Shown: positions 20,092 to 29,002 of the stretch, piece after piece | Layout: every line of letters begins with the position of its first letter | Position numbering within the stretch: the stretch's first letter is position 1 | Assembly (NCBI GenBank): GCA_922989275.2 | Contig: OV277870.1 | Span: 44,574,356 to 44,638,355, forward strand | Source of the DNA: Gari tellinella | Taxonomy: Eukaryota > Mollusca > Bivalvia > Cardiida > Psammobiidae | Direction: 5' to 3' | Length of the DNA: 64,000 bases | The notes under the pieces: model-generated | Seen by the model: only the letters and a program-made list of their open reading frames with translations | What the model was told of the DNA's origin: nothing | Databases searched by the model: none | Position numbers and translations under genes: made by a program

Positions 20092-20257
20092 TGTAACGTA
20101 CGTCGTACGTTGGTATATGCAAATGAGGCTTCCCAAACCGTTGTATGTTTGGAAGTTTATATAGTATTATATAGCGCAACAAAAATATCTTGGTGGGAGC
20201 TTAAGCTTTGCACCGACGGGGTTTGTTGTTGCTGGGTCACCCGGTTTGCACGTTACA
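20092..20257 (+). repeat. 3' LTR of TRIM
   Basis: TGTAACGTACG to CGTTACA. Differs from the 5' LTR mainly by a small insertion around TATATAGTATTATATAGCGC. Confidence 0.9.
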
Positions 20258-20501
20258 ACAGCATACAAAGAGTTAAGCAGTTTCTAAAGTATTTCTATCG
20301 TGAAGTGTTTTTGTGATGTTACTATGTTTCCGTTAAACACGACCTGTGCATGCATTTGCATTAGTCTAGACACTCGTTTTGGTATTTCGTTTGTCAAAAA
20401 CACGTAAAATATTTGTAGAAAATCAAAGTCTCCCAAACGTGGATACAAACTGAAATGTTATTCCTTCTATCATCTGAATACCGTTTGTTTTGTACTACAT
20501 G

Positions 20502-20536
20502 TAGGTATCCATCCCTTTGGAGATCTGCGAACGTTA
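20502..20536 (+). repeat. 35-bp direct repeat, left of MITE-A
   Basis: TAGGTATCCATCCC...TGCGAACGTTA ends exactly at the MITE. One mismatch (C for T) to the copy at 20768-20802. Left limit approximate. Confidence 0.85.
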
Positions 20537-20769
20537 TGTGGAGAATCTGTTATTTTTTCCCGTTTAAACGCAAACGTACGCAAACGCAAAACACTAAACC
20601 GTAGAAAAGTTCAACTTTTGGACAATTCTATCTTGGTGGCAAACAGTTTGGAGCCTGATCAGACGCCGGGTTACCCGGCGTCTGATCTGGCTCCAAACTG
20701 TTTGCACTGTAAATAATAATTTTAGCGTAAACGCGTTTATTGAGAAAGAATAACACATTCTCCACTGTA
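20535..20769 (+). mobile_element. MITE-A copy flanked by 35-bp direct repeats
   Basis: Left end worn at its first bases (TA-TGTGGAGAATCTG), right end CACATTCTCCACTG-TA. Full hairpin. Unlike the normal TA duplication, a 35-bp sequence is repeated on both sides, exactly abutting the ends. Confidence 0.9.
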
Positions 20770-20802
20770 GGTATCCATCCCTTTGGAGATTTGCGAACGT
20801 TA
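20768..20802 (+). repeat. 35-bp direct repeat, right of MITE-A
   Basis: TAGGTATCCATCCC...TGCGAACGTTA starts at the TA that closes the MITE. Confidence 0.85.
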
Positions 20803-20915
20803 TTATTGCAATGTTGTCGGCATAGTTGTGACAGTGTTACGAGACTCCATATCGTTATCCAATAAATACGACTTACCTCCCCTGAACGATAGGCCTTTTC
20901 AATGAGATCTTTATT

Positions 20916-21350
20916 TACAGTGGAGAAAGCGTTATTCTTTATCAATAAAGGCAATGATGCTAAAATTGTTATTTCCACTTAACCCTATCCTCCCTGAAAC
21001 CTTAAATGGACAATTCTAGTTTTCAATTTAGTCTAGTCAATTTTTGACTTTTAAGAGTTAATTTTTCCATTATATGTCAAGATGACAAACAGTGTATACC
21101 CTGATCAGAGGGCTCCTTAAGGAGCCCTTTGATCAGGGTCTATACTGTTTGCATATGACAAGTGTATCTTCACAGGTACGCTGTTTGCAAATGACGCATA
21201 TATGCGTGACTAGGGTTCAAAGAGTCAAAACGGTTCGGAGCCAGAGTAGACAAATATATTACATCAACTTTTTTACAAAAACGTCATTTTCTACGTTTTA
21301 TTGTGTTGCGTTTTTCGTCTAGTTTCGTTTAAATAGAGGAATTATTTTTA
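20916..21350 (-). mobile_element. MITE-A copy split by MITE-E
   Basis: Left part TA-CAGTGGAGAAAGCGTTATTC to TTATTTCCAC; right part resumes AACGGTTCGGAGCCAGAGTAGAC and runs to a decayed CGTTTAAATAGAGG. The hairpin return arm is poor. Confidence 0.75.
20979..21228 (-). mobile_element. MITE-E copy, full, inserted in MITE-A
   Basis: TTAA-CCCTATCCTCCCTGAAACC to CTAGGGTTCAAAGAG-TCAA (TTAA with one change). Hairpin CAAACAGTGTATACCCTGATCAGAGGGCTCC, tip CTTAAG, near-perfect return. Confidence 0.9.
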
Positions 21351-21475
21351 ATCATAACGGGTTGTTGTTTGTAAATAAATTGTAATCTGACGGACAGTGC
21401 AGACCCTGATCAGTTTTCACTGGGAAACTATTTGCAAAGGATGCATATATGCTTGACTATGGTTCAAATGCTTAA
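21351..21475 (-). mobile_element. MITE-E remnant, hairpin collapsed
   Basis: GGACAGTGCAGACCCTGATCAG then directly TTTTCACTG; the right part has TGCATATATGC and GACTATGGTTCAAATG. Confidence 0.55.
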
Positions 21476-21615
21476 AAAAATATACTGTTTTGTTCTTGCA
21501 AATTGCTAATTCGTATTAATTGTGTTACATTTTTGTTAATTATATGCTTTGTATAAAATGCCTTTTTGAGGACCTCAAGGTAGATTAGTCGTTTGACAAA
21601 TTGAGTTACCCTCGT

Positions 21616-21866
21616 TACAGTGGATCAAACGTTATTCTTTTCCAATAAACGCGTTTACGCTAAATATATTATTTCCAACGCAAACAGTTTGGAGCCAGAT
21701 CAGACGCCGGGAAACCCGGCGTATGATCAGGCTCTCAACTGTTTGCCGTCCAGGTTACAATCAACATGCAGAATGGTCCAGAAGTTGTTATTTTTGTTCA
21801 TTTTAATGCACTGCGTTTGCGTTTCGTTTGCGTTTAAATGGGAAATAATAACGGTTCTCTACTGTA
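21616..21866 (-). mobile_element. MITE-A copy, full length
   Basis: TA-CAGTGGATCAAACGTTATTC to GGTTCTCTACTG-TA. Hairpin intact apart from one change in the return arm. Confidence 0.9.
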
Positions 21867-22007
21867 AGTTAATTCGTTTGTTCATTCATTCAATCATTCA
21901 ATCATATATTCTGCCTTGTAACCCATGTGTGCCTGGACATTGCAATGAACTGTCCTATGTGTTTGCAAGAAGAGTTCATTATAGGCATGATGGGAAATAT
22001 GAATATA

Positions 22008-22201
22008 CAGTCGAACTTCGATATCTCGAAGTCGGTTTTGTCGACATACCCGTATTTCAAAGTTAAAACGTGGCTTAGCAACGTTTTAACTTTGAAATAT
22101 GGGTATGTCGACTTAACCGAGCGTGAAATAATGCAGCTGATATGTCGAACAATCGGATAGTTCGAGTTAAGCGAGTTCAAGTTATCAATATTCGACTGTA
22201 T
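22008..22201. mobile_element. MITE-P copy 1
   Basis: TA-CAGTCGAACTTCGATATC and TTATCAATATTCGACTG-TA ends. Inside is a palindrome CATACCCGTATTTCAAAGTT, AAAACGT with its complement. TA flanks and CAGT start suggest Tc1/mariner. Confidence 0.75.
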
Positions 22202-22527
22202 TGCAGATTCCATTTATCGCATTATTTTCATAATATCCCACCGTGTCAAAACTACTATCTACTGAAATTGTAAAACTTATCAATTCCTGAGTATATTTCC
22301 AGAAAGTCCGCTGCTTGGCGTCTAAATCCCTTCCGTTCACATGGTAATATTTTTATTTAATAAGCGATGGGACAAATTTGTTTTGCAGCTTGAAAATGTG
22401 TTGGAAATTTGTTCTCGTATATATCCTATACACAGTCCCTCGGGGACCCAAGACAAAAATGGATATAAGAATATTGAATTTACGAACTACCTAGATAGCC
22501 TACATTAAAAATAGAACAACTTTAGAG

Positions 22528-22782
22528 CAGGGCTGCCATTTCTCCGGATTTTTCCGAAATCTTCTGATTTTTATTCCAACAGATGAAGCTTAAAACAGGC
22601 TGAAAGCAAAGCAGAATGCGCCTTCAGGCGCATTCTGCTTTATTTTCAACCTGCTTTAAGCAGTACGTGTCTTAAAAACTAGAAACAGACTATGGGTTTA
22701 AGGTATAATCAGGAAAATCGGGCTTGAAAATTGAAAATTGGAAATCTTAGGATTTGTTTTATCAACTTATGGCAGGCCTATT
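22528..22782. mobile_element. MITE-R copy 1 carrying class-2 hairpin
   Basis: CAGGGCTGCCATTTCTCCGG and TTATGGCAGGCCT ends. The centre is the D-type hairpin (AACAGGCTGAAAGCAAAGC, tip GCGCCTTCAGGCGC) followed by ACTAGAAACAGACTATGGG. A second copy is at 57679. Outer parts differ from MITE-D. Confidence 0.7.
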
Positions 22783-22828
22783 AAAGAAAGCTAGCTTGGG
22801 AGTCCATGTGTTAAAGATGAGTTATTGC

Positions 22829-22935
22829 TTAACACATTTAACCCTAGTGACGAGTATACTCGTCATTTACAAACAGCCTACCTATGAGGATTACAATTGT
22901 CCTATGTAAACAGTGTATACCCTGATCAGAGGGCT
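22829..22935 (+). mobile_element. MITE-E, left half (interrupted)
   Basis: TTAACACATTTAACCCTAGTG, CGAGTATACTCGTC, CAAACAGTGTATACCCTGATCAGAGGGCT, breaking off at the hairpin tip. The right half follows the duplicated segment at 23627. Confidence 0.8.
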
Positions 22936-23329
22936 AGCCTTTTGTAATAATATACAATATTTCTTCTAAAGTATCACATACAGTGGAGAAAACGTTATTC
23001 TTTCCCAATAAACGCGTTTACGCTAAAACTATTAATTCTATTACAAACAGTTTGGAGCCAGATCAGACGCCGGGTAACCCGGCGTCTGATCAGGCTCCAA
23101 ACTGTTTGCCACCAAAATAAAAATGAATTGTCAGAATTGTCAAAAGATTGTACTTTTCTTCGTTTTAGTGTTTTGCGTTTGCGTACGTTTGCGTTTAAAC
23201 GGGAAAGAATAACGTTTTCTCCACTGTACAACATAAAATAAAGGCATATTTCCCATTTCATAAATCTGTGAAGCTCAAACCAATTTGAATACTAACACAC
23301 TGTTACATTAACACACCAGTTTGAAGTCA
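22936..23329 (+). repeat. 146-bp duplicated segment, copy filled by MITE-A
   Basis: The two pieces 22936-22980 and 23229-23329 joined match 23481-23626 base for base by eye. The intervening DNA is one MITE-A plus one TA. Confidence 0.95.
22979..23228 (-). mobile_element. MITE-A copy with proven TA duplication
   Basis: TA-CAGTGGAGAAAACGTTATTC to GTTTTCTCCACTG-TA. The empty counterpart at 23525-23526 reads CACATACAACAT, with one TA where this site has TA...TA. This fixes element ends and target duplication directly. Confidence 0.97.
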
Positions 23330-23480
23330 CATGTATAGTGATAGATGAGTTTTATTTAAGGTTAGAATGGAGTGGGGTTTCTTGTTCATGCTTTGATAAG
23401 TCAAATGATAATATACTCTACACCTTTATCGTATGTCAGAAAGAAACCTGTCGCTGACTATTCTATGTTCTTGCATTTGC

Positions 23481-23626
23481 AGCCTTTTGTAATAATATAC
23501 AATATTTCTTCTAAAGTATCACATACAACATAAAATAAAGGCATATTTCCCATTTCATAAATCTGTGAAGCTCAAACCAATTTGAATACTAACACACTGT
23601 TACATTAACACACCAGTTTGAAGTCA
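23481..23626 (+). repeat. 146-bp duplicated segment, empty-site copy
   Basis: AGCCTTTTGTAATAATATAC to GTTTGAAGTCA, identical to the split copy but without MITE-A. Confidence 0.95.
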
Positions 23627-23770
23627 GATAGACAGCCGACCTTTATGAAAGAACTCCATTAGGAGCCTTCTGATCAGGTTCTACACTGCTTGTATATAGA
23701 ACACATGTATTCGTTATATATACACTGTTTGTAAATGGCGCATACAACTGTATACGCATAAGGTTCAGTG
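23627..23770 (+). mobile_element. MITE-E, right half (interrupted)
   Basis: GGAGCCTTCTGATCAGGTTC, TACACTGCTTG and GTTTGTAAATGGCGCATAC complete the E hairpin begun at 22829, with an odd mix of E segments. Confidence 0.55.
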
Positions 23771-23819
23771 GATTAGCCCGTTACACACGACTTTTTCTTG
23801 TTTATATGGATAGGTCACC

Positions 23820-23905
23820 ACCTAAAGCAGGTTGGCTGTAAATCAGAGTGCTCCTAAAAGAACGTTCTGCTTTACTTTCAACCTGCTTTTAACTTATAGC
23901 TTGAA
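23820..23905. repeat. Class-2 hairpin (D type), worn
   Basis: CCTAAAGCAGGTTGGCTGTAAA, tip GTGCTCCTAAAAGAACG, TTCTGCTTTACTTTCAACCTGC. Confidence 0.6.
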
Positions 23906-24069
23906 ATGCGACCAAAGATGTATTCTTAAAACCCCTAGCTAAAGACTACCATTCTTAGTATAGGAATAATTACAGGGCTTTAAATACGTATTTTATGGAG
24001 TAAACTATAGCAAAATGTAAAAAAAATGTTCAGATATCTTTGTATTTCTTTCATCTTGCTTTAAATTAC

Positions 24070-24319
24070 TACAGTGGAGAATCTGTTATTCTTTCCCGTT
24101 TAAATGCAAAAGTAAGCAAACGAAAAGCACTTAAACGTAGAAAAGTACAATTTTTTGACAATTCTGATAATTCATGTTTATCTTGGTGGCAAACAGTTTG
24201 GAGCCTGATCAGACGCCGGGTTACCCGGCGTCTGATCTGGCTCCAAACTGTTTGCACTGCAAATAATAGTTTTAGTGTAAACGCGTTTATTGGGAAAGAA
24301 TAACACATTCTCCACTGTA
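24070..24319 (+). mobile_element. MITE-A copy, full length
   Basis: TA-CAGTGGAGAATCTGTTATTC to CACATTCTCCACTG-TA. Confidence 0.93.
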
Positions 24320-24364
24320 TACTATCAATGAGTGGAATCTCTTGTGAGTTCGAAATAACGTGGT

Positions 24365-24590
24365 ATACAATGGAGAAACCGTTATCCTTTTCAAATAAGC
24401 GCGTTTATTCCGATAACTTTATGTCCAATGCAAACAGTTTGGAGTCTGACCAGACGCCGTGTAAGCGGCTCTAAACTGTTTGCTATTCAGATTGAAAATG
24501 ATCTGTAACATATCCAAACTGTTTTATTTCATACAATTTACTACATTGCGTTTATGTTTGATTTCGTTTGAACGAGAAAGAATGACGTTG
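24365..24590 (-). mobile_element. MITE-A copy, old, hairpin shortened
   Basis: TACAATGGAGAAACCGTTATCC, CAAACAGTTTGGAGTCTGACCAGACGCC, then GTGTAAGCGGCTCTAAACTG without the GATC arm. Right end GAACGAGAAAGAATGACG. Confidence 0.75.
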
Positions 24591-24609
24591 ATTGAATTGT
24601 GTGTATATA

Positions 24610-24849
24610 TACAGTGGAGAATGTGTTATTCTTTCCCAATAAACGCGTTACGCTAAAACGTTTGTTTTTCACTGCAAACAGTTTGGAGCCAGATCAGACG
24701 CCGGGTAACCCGGCGTCTGATCAGGCTCCAAACTGTTTGTCACCAAGATAAACATGAAATATCAGAATTGTCCAAATGTTGTTCTTTTCTACGTTTTAGT
24801 GCTTTGCGTTTGCGTTTAAACGGGAACGAATAACGTTTTCTCCACTGTA
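24610..24849 (-). mobile_element. MITE-A copy, full length
   Basis: TA-CAGTGGAGAATGTGTTATTC to GTTTTCTCCACTG-TA. The closing TA is also the start of the next copy. Confidence 0.93.
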
Positions 24850-25099
24850 GTGGATAAGGTGTTGTTCTTTACCGTTTCTTAAACGCAAACAAGACGCAAA
24901 CGCATTGCGATAAAATGTAGGAAAAAACAATTTTTTGAAACAATTCTAACTATTTATTTCAATCCAAGTGGCAAAACGTTTGGAGCCTTATCAGACGCCG
25001 GTTATCCAGTGTCTGATCTGGCTCACAACTATTTTGCAATGGAAATAAACGTTTTAGGTGTAAACGTTTATTGGGAAAGAATAACGTTTTCTCCACTGA
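24848..25099 (+). mobile_element. MITE-A copy, old, abutting its neighbour
   Basis: TA-GTGGATAAGGTGTTGTTC (CA lost) to GTTTTCTCCACTG. Hairpin eroded (GACGCCGGTTATCCAGTGTC). Opposite orientation to the copy it touches. Confidence 0.85.
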
Positions 25100-25348
25100 A
25101 ACTGTAGGTTGAGAGTCGAGTGTCTGTGTTCATTTACTAACATTTGTCATTATGTCACCGGAGTATTGCATTATCGCGTGGCAAAAGGAATCTTACCCTA
25201 AATGGCTTCTGTTGTCTGTGCACCGTATTCTGTTTATGGTAATATATATAGAATGTCAAGTGCGGGAGGTGTGAAGTTCTCTTAGTTTCTATACACTACG
25301 GACGAAATGTGATGATGGTTTGCAAACATTTTGAATCTAGTCCTGTCT

Positions 25349-25402
25349 TGTGACATCTCTTTGGAATCATCTTTTCAAGACGATTCCAAAGAGTTGTCAC
25401 TA
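25349..25402. repeat. Solitary palindrome
   Basis: TTGTGACATCTCTTTGGAATC and GATTCCAAAGAGTTGTCAC with a short central CGTCTTG-like tip. Resembles the MITE-F centre in plan (GTGAC and GAATC...GATTC). Confidence 0.6.
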
Positions 25403-25629
25403 GACACGATTAGATGGAAGGATACCTTTATAATCTGACTTACATCCATATTTGTCGTACAAAGTTTTATGAAACGGGTCCTAGTTTCTGCAAACTCCAT
25501 CCAAGCAGCGATCAGCGGACTAAAGATTATCTCTTTTTTCAGAGAAACTTTCAGAGAAACTTCAAACGGACAATTCCTGTTTGTTAAAGAATTCTTAATA
25601 TCTTTACTATTTAGAGTTGACATGAACAA

Positions 25630-25962
25630 TACAACGACTCCCTCCTTACAACAACGCTTTCCGCAGTTCCTTAAACAAGACAATTATGTCTGACGCTTTT
25701 ACTGCTGCAATATCGCCTGCTTAGAATTATAGTCTGCTGCTTTTCGTAAAGTCACATAATCGGAAAACTTTTAAACATAATGATGAGTGGAAAACAGCTG
25801 GAATCCAATTCAGACGCCGTGTGACGCGGCGTTTGATGTAGATTCAAGCTGTTTGCAAATGTAAGCCAAGTTTTGATTTCCCTCCCTATAACTACTCACT
25901 CCGAACAATTCACACACTCTGTGTCTTCCATTTTGGTTTCGTTATAGAGAGGGAGCGCAGTA
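25630..25962 (-). mobile_element. MITE-B copy
   Basis: Left TIR worn, CGACTCCCTCCTTACAAC, ATCGCCTGC, hairpin AAACAGCTGGAATCC with several changes, CTCCCTATAACTACTC, right end GAGGGAGCGCAG-TA. Confidence 0.8.
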
Positions 25963-25969
25963 TATTGCA

Positions 25970-26095
25970 AAACAACAAAGAATGTGCCCTCTGATCAGGA
26001 TCTACACTGTTTGCCATAAACAAAGGTACCCTTCACTATCGAACCGTTTGTTAATAAAGCATATACTTATCGTTAGGATTCAATGATCTAATCCA
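25970..26095 (+). mobile_element. MITE-E remnant
   Basis: GTGCCCTCTGATCAGGATCTACACTGTTTGCC, then AACCGTTTGTTAATAAAGC and GTTAGGATTCAATG. Only the part from the hairpin return arm outwards. Confidence 0.55.
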
Positions 26096-26254
26096 GGCCT
26101 CAATTGAACAGCAGACGATAATTGATTATATACATGTATACACTGGGAACTAGTTTGTCATCGTCTTAACAGCTTCGCGCCTTTTTCTTCTGCAAAATAT
26201 CGTTTTTCTTCTCAGCATGGTTACTATGGGTAATAACATGTCTTAAACAACATT

Positions 26255-26499
26255 TACCAATTCACCGTCAAAAGTGACATTAGTCTCATTGCAAACAGTC
26301 TGTATCCTGATCAGACGCCGAGTAACTCGGCGTCTGATCAGGATACAAACTGTTTGACACTTATAACAATATTTCTTCTGCCATACGGCGTGTATTCTAA
26401 TTTTGAAACAACATTGCAGACGATAGGAATAAAGCGGAATAATATTATGGCGGGAAAGGAGTTAATACAGACGATAAATTGTGACAGTGAAAGGGTTAA
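26255..26499 (-). mobile_element. MITE-C copy, full
   Basis: CAATTCACCGTC on the left; hairpin CAAACAGTCTGTATCC, GATCAGACGCCGAGTAACTCGG with a perfect return; GCAGACGATAGG; ends GTGAAAGGG-TTAA. Confidence 0.85.
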
Positions 26500-26707
26500 T
26501 AATTGAATATAAAAGAAGTGTGCAAATGTGTGGAATAACAGAGGCTTAATTTGACACGGAGAATAAGTATCAAATTTATTAGACTGCAGAAGATTGTGTG
26601 TCAACAATTATGGATTCTGTGTTGAAATTCGTAGATACAGGTAAAATTGCCTGTTGTGACGTGATGTGACTGTTTTGTTATTAATTGGACTTAAGGTTTT
26701 AAATCCG

Positions 26708-26815
26708 TTTAACCCATTTCTCCATAAATACGCAGTTTAAACATTTATTTTATTATTTCACTAAATAGGAAATAGTTCCTATGTACACAGCCATGAATAT
26801 GTACCATATAAGTAT
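26708..26815 (-). mobile_element. MITE-D remnant, left part
   Basis: TTTAACCCATTTCTCCATAAATACGC, GGAAATAGTTCC and CATGAATATGTACC, ending before the hairpin. Confidence 0.6.
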
Positions 26816-26844
26816 AGTTGTAGTTAATGAAAGAAGCAAGTAAT

Positions 26845-27112
26845 TTAACCCTTTGCACCACCATTATGACGTATTAACCGTCTAACAGTCAGTCCTATAT
26901 TATCGTCTGCTTTTTTTTCGTCTGCTTTTACTTTTAAAATTTGGAATTGTATACGTTTTATTACTAAGGAAACATTTATGTGATTGTCAAACAGTTCGGA
27001 TACTGATCAGACGACGCGTATAAAGATCAGTTACGAGACATAACTTAAAGTAATAACACTGAAGTATCTGTCAGGATTCACTCCGTTTGCAAATGTCAGT
27101 GTTGTCGACCTT
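26845..27112 (+). mobile_element. MITE-C copy, hairpin interrupted
   Basis: TTAACCCTTTGCACCACCATTATGACG, two TCGTCTGC blocks, CAAACAGTTCGGATACTGATCAGACGACGCG, then ~50 bp of foreign DNA before CAGGATTCACTCCGTTTGC. Confidence 0.7.
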
Positions 27113-27351
27113 GGTAGAAGCGCCTTTTAGCGCATTTTAGTTTATCCCTCCGCCAAAGAAAATAGTTCAAGATTATACAGACATGAACATGTACAATTAG
27201 AAATATTACTTATATACTAACAAATAGTGACTTAGAGCAGGTTGAAAGTAAAGCAGAATGCGCCTAAGGGTGCATTCTGCTTTACTTTCAACCTGCTTTA
27301 AGTGGTCACCTGCCTTCAAATCTAGAAACAGACTATGAGGTAAAGGGTTAA
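27113..27351 (-). mobile_element. MITE-D copy
   Basis: TAGAAGCGCCTTTTAGCGC, AAAATAGTTC, hairpin GAGCAGGTTGAAAGTAAAGC with tip GCGCCTAAGGGTGC, CTAGAAACAGACTATGAGG, TAAAGGG-TTAA. Abuts the preceding MITE-C. Confidence 0.88.
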
Positions 27352-27377
27352 AGTAGTATGTGACTAATGGGATCGGG

Positions 27378-27505
27378 GTCTAATGTTATAAAAAAGAGTT
27401 TGAATTGAGTCTGATATTGTTCGCAAGCATTTGATTAGTAAGAGTGAAGCAAAAGCTCAAATCTGACCAATCAAATGACTGAACTCAATCTCTTTATAAT
27501 AATTC
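27378..27505 (+). repeat. Repeat M, copy 2
   Basis: GAGTCTGATATTGTTCGCAAGC, AGCAAAAGCTCAAATCTGACC, CTCAATCTCTTTATAA match 14988-15135 in reverse orientation. Confidence 0.5.
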
Positions 27506-27831
27506 GACGGATCAATATTTGCCAAAATGGTACCCTTAGTAGTGCGACCATCAACACTCGTCAACTGCTGGTTTGTACCAAACCACGTTCTTTACGTTGA
27601 CTCTGGATCTCGGTTATTTGAGAACTATTATTGAACAATACACGTGCTAAATAAGTCAACGTTCCGATGGGAACTGATTTATCTGTTTTTCAATTAATCG
27701 TCAAGAAAAGACTGGAACATGAAATCACCTACCATCACTCATCACAGAATCGTAATTGGACAAAACAACTTCATAAAATCAGATAATTTGAAATTGGAGA
27801 TGTCTTCCCTGGAATGCCTTTTCTGTAGTTA

Positions 27832-27935
27832 TACAGTGGAGAAGATGTTGTTCTTTCCAAATAAGGGCCTTTGAGCTAAACATATTTTTTCCTTTGCAAC
27901 CACCAGTTTGGAGCAATACATTGTTCATTAAAATA
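27832..27935 (-). mobile_element. MITE-A, truncated at the hairpin
   Basis: TA-CAGTGGAGAAGATGTTGTTC, AAATAAGGGCC, then CACCAGTTTGGAGC where the palindrome starts; the rest is lost. Confidence 0.65.
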
Positions 27936-28010
27936 AGCAATTCTAAATACCGAAGAGAGATCTAGTAGAAAAAAAAATGGACTAACCTTAAATGGATATG
28001 GAAATTTAAA

Positions 28011-28250
28011 TTAACACATTCATCCCTAGAAACAAGTAGATATATACTCGTCGTTAACAAATAGTGAACCAACTTGTCATATTCAAACAGTGTATGACCT
28101 GATAAGAGAGCTGCTAAAAGAGCCATTTGATCAGCATCTGCAATGTGTGTCATCTTGCAATATATTGTTAAAGTCAACCATAAAGTGTAAAATTAACTAG
28201 ACTTTTTTGGAAATTGGAATAATCCATTAAAAGTGCCCGGAGTGAATAAG
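28011..28250 (+). mobile_element. MITE-E copy
   Basis: TTAACACATTCATCCCTAG, ATATATACTCGTCG, hairpin CAAACAGTGTATGACCTGATAAGAGAGCTGC with a mutated return, TTGCAATATATTGTTAAAGTC, right end worn. Confidence 0.8.
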
Positions 28251-28463
28251 CTCTGACAATGGAGTAAGGCGTTTTATGATGACCTTGATTTTTTTCACAC
28301 AGACGCTGGGCTCGTTAAAGACATCGACGCAGTGATTAGAATATCCGATACAATCGTTACCAGTGCTACATAAGCTAGATAAGTTCTATAGATGACAATG
28401 TGGCCAAACTGGACCTAAGACATACACCACATGCATAGAGTAGGGCATATAATTAACTAGATA

Positions 28464-28715
28464 TTAACCCTTTACCTTATAGCCTGTTTCTAATTTTGAA
28501 GACAGGTGACCACTTAAAGCAGGTTGAAAGTAAAGCAGAATGTGCCTTAAGGCACATTCTGCTTTACTTTCAGCCTGCTTTAAGCTAAAATCTGCTAGAC
28601 TATATAAAATATTTGTAATGGTAATTGTTCATGAGGTTATAAAATGGAACTATATTCTTCAGCGGATGAATAAAATAAATACGCTAAAAGTCGCTTCTAT
28701 GGGGGAAAGGGTTAA
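28464..28715 (+). mobile_element. MITE-D copy, full, intact TTAA
   Basis: TTAA-CCCTTTACCTTATAGCCTG to TATGGGGGAAAGGG-TTAA. Hairpin AAAGCAGGTTGAAAGTAAAGC, tip GTGCCTTAAGGCAC, nearly perfect. Confidence 0.95.
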
Positions 28716-28836
28716 ATCAGATAGTAAACACTGAGTGGAATACATGTAGGCAGAGTAGAATTATAACTACGTTCCAGAAAAATCATGAGCCCAGATGCAC
28801 TAAAAAGCAATCTTTATGTCTTTCTTTTAACGATAG

Positions 28837-28998
28837 TGTAAGGTGCAAACCGAGTGACCCAGCATCAACAAGCCCTGTCGGTGCAAAGCTTTAAAGCTCA
28901 AACCAAGAGGTTTTTGTTGCGCTATATAGTTGACTCACTTCCCATCATACGAGTTAGGCTTCCTCATTTGCTTATACCAACGTACCACATACGTTACA
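28837..28998 (-). mobile_element. Solo LTR of the TRIM family
   Basis: On the minus strand it reads TGTAACGTATGTGG, GCAAATGAGGAAGCC, CTATATAGCGCAACAAAAAC, AAGCTTTGCACCGACAGGG, TCGGTTTGCACCTTACA, matching the LTRs at 19825 and 20092. Flanks ATAG and AAAG may be a worn 4-bp duplication. Internal region lost, probably by LTR-LTR recombination. Confidence 0.85.
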
Positions 28999-29002
28999 AA
29001 AG

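Larger units (their letters stand above)
19825..20257 (+). mobile_element. TRIM: miniature LTR retrotransposon, 433 bp
   Basis: Two LTRs of 161 and 166 bp, each starting TGTAACG and ending CGTTACA, flank a 106-bp interior. The interior begins two bases after the 5' LTR with TGGTGGCAGCGGTGGGAT, a primer-binding site as in gypsy-type elements, and ends with the purine tract GGAGGGGAGAG just before the 3' LTR. There is no gag or pol. ACAG flanks both sides (19821-19824 and 20258-20261), a 4-bp target duplication. It keeps only cis signals and would need another element's enzymes to move. Confidence 0.9.

Noticed and set aside
19694..20316. Several overlapping 60-75 residue frames with MRLPKPLYVWK twice
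   Set aside because: The duplicated peptide comes from the two LTRs of the TRIM.
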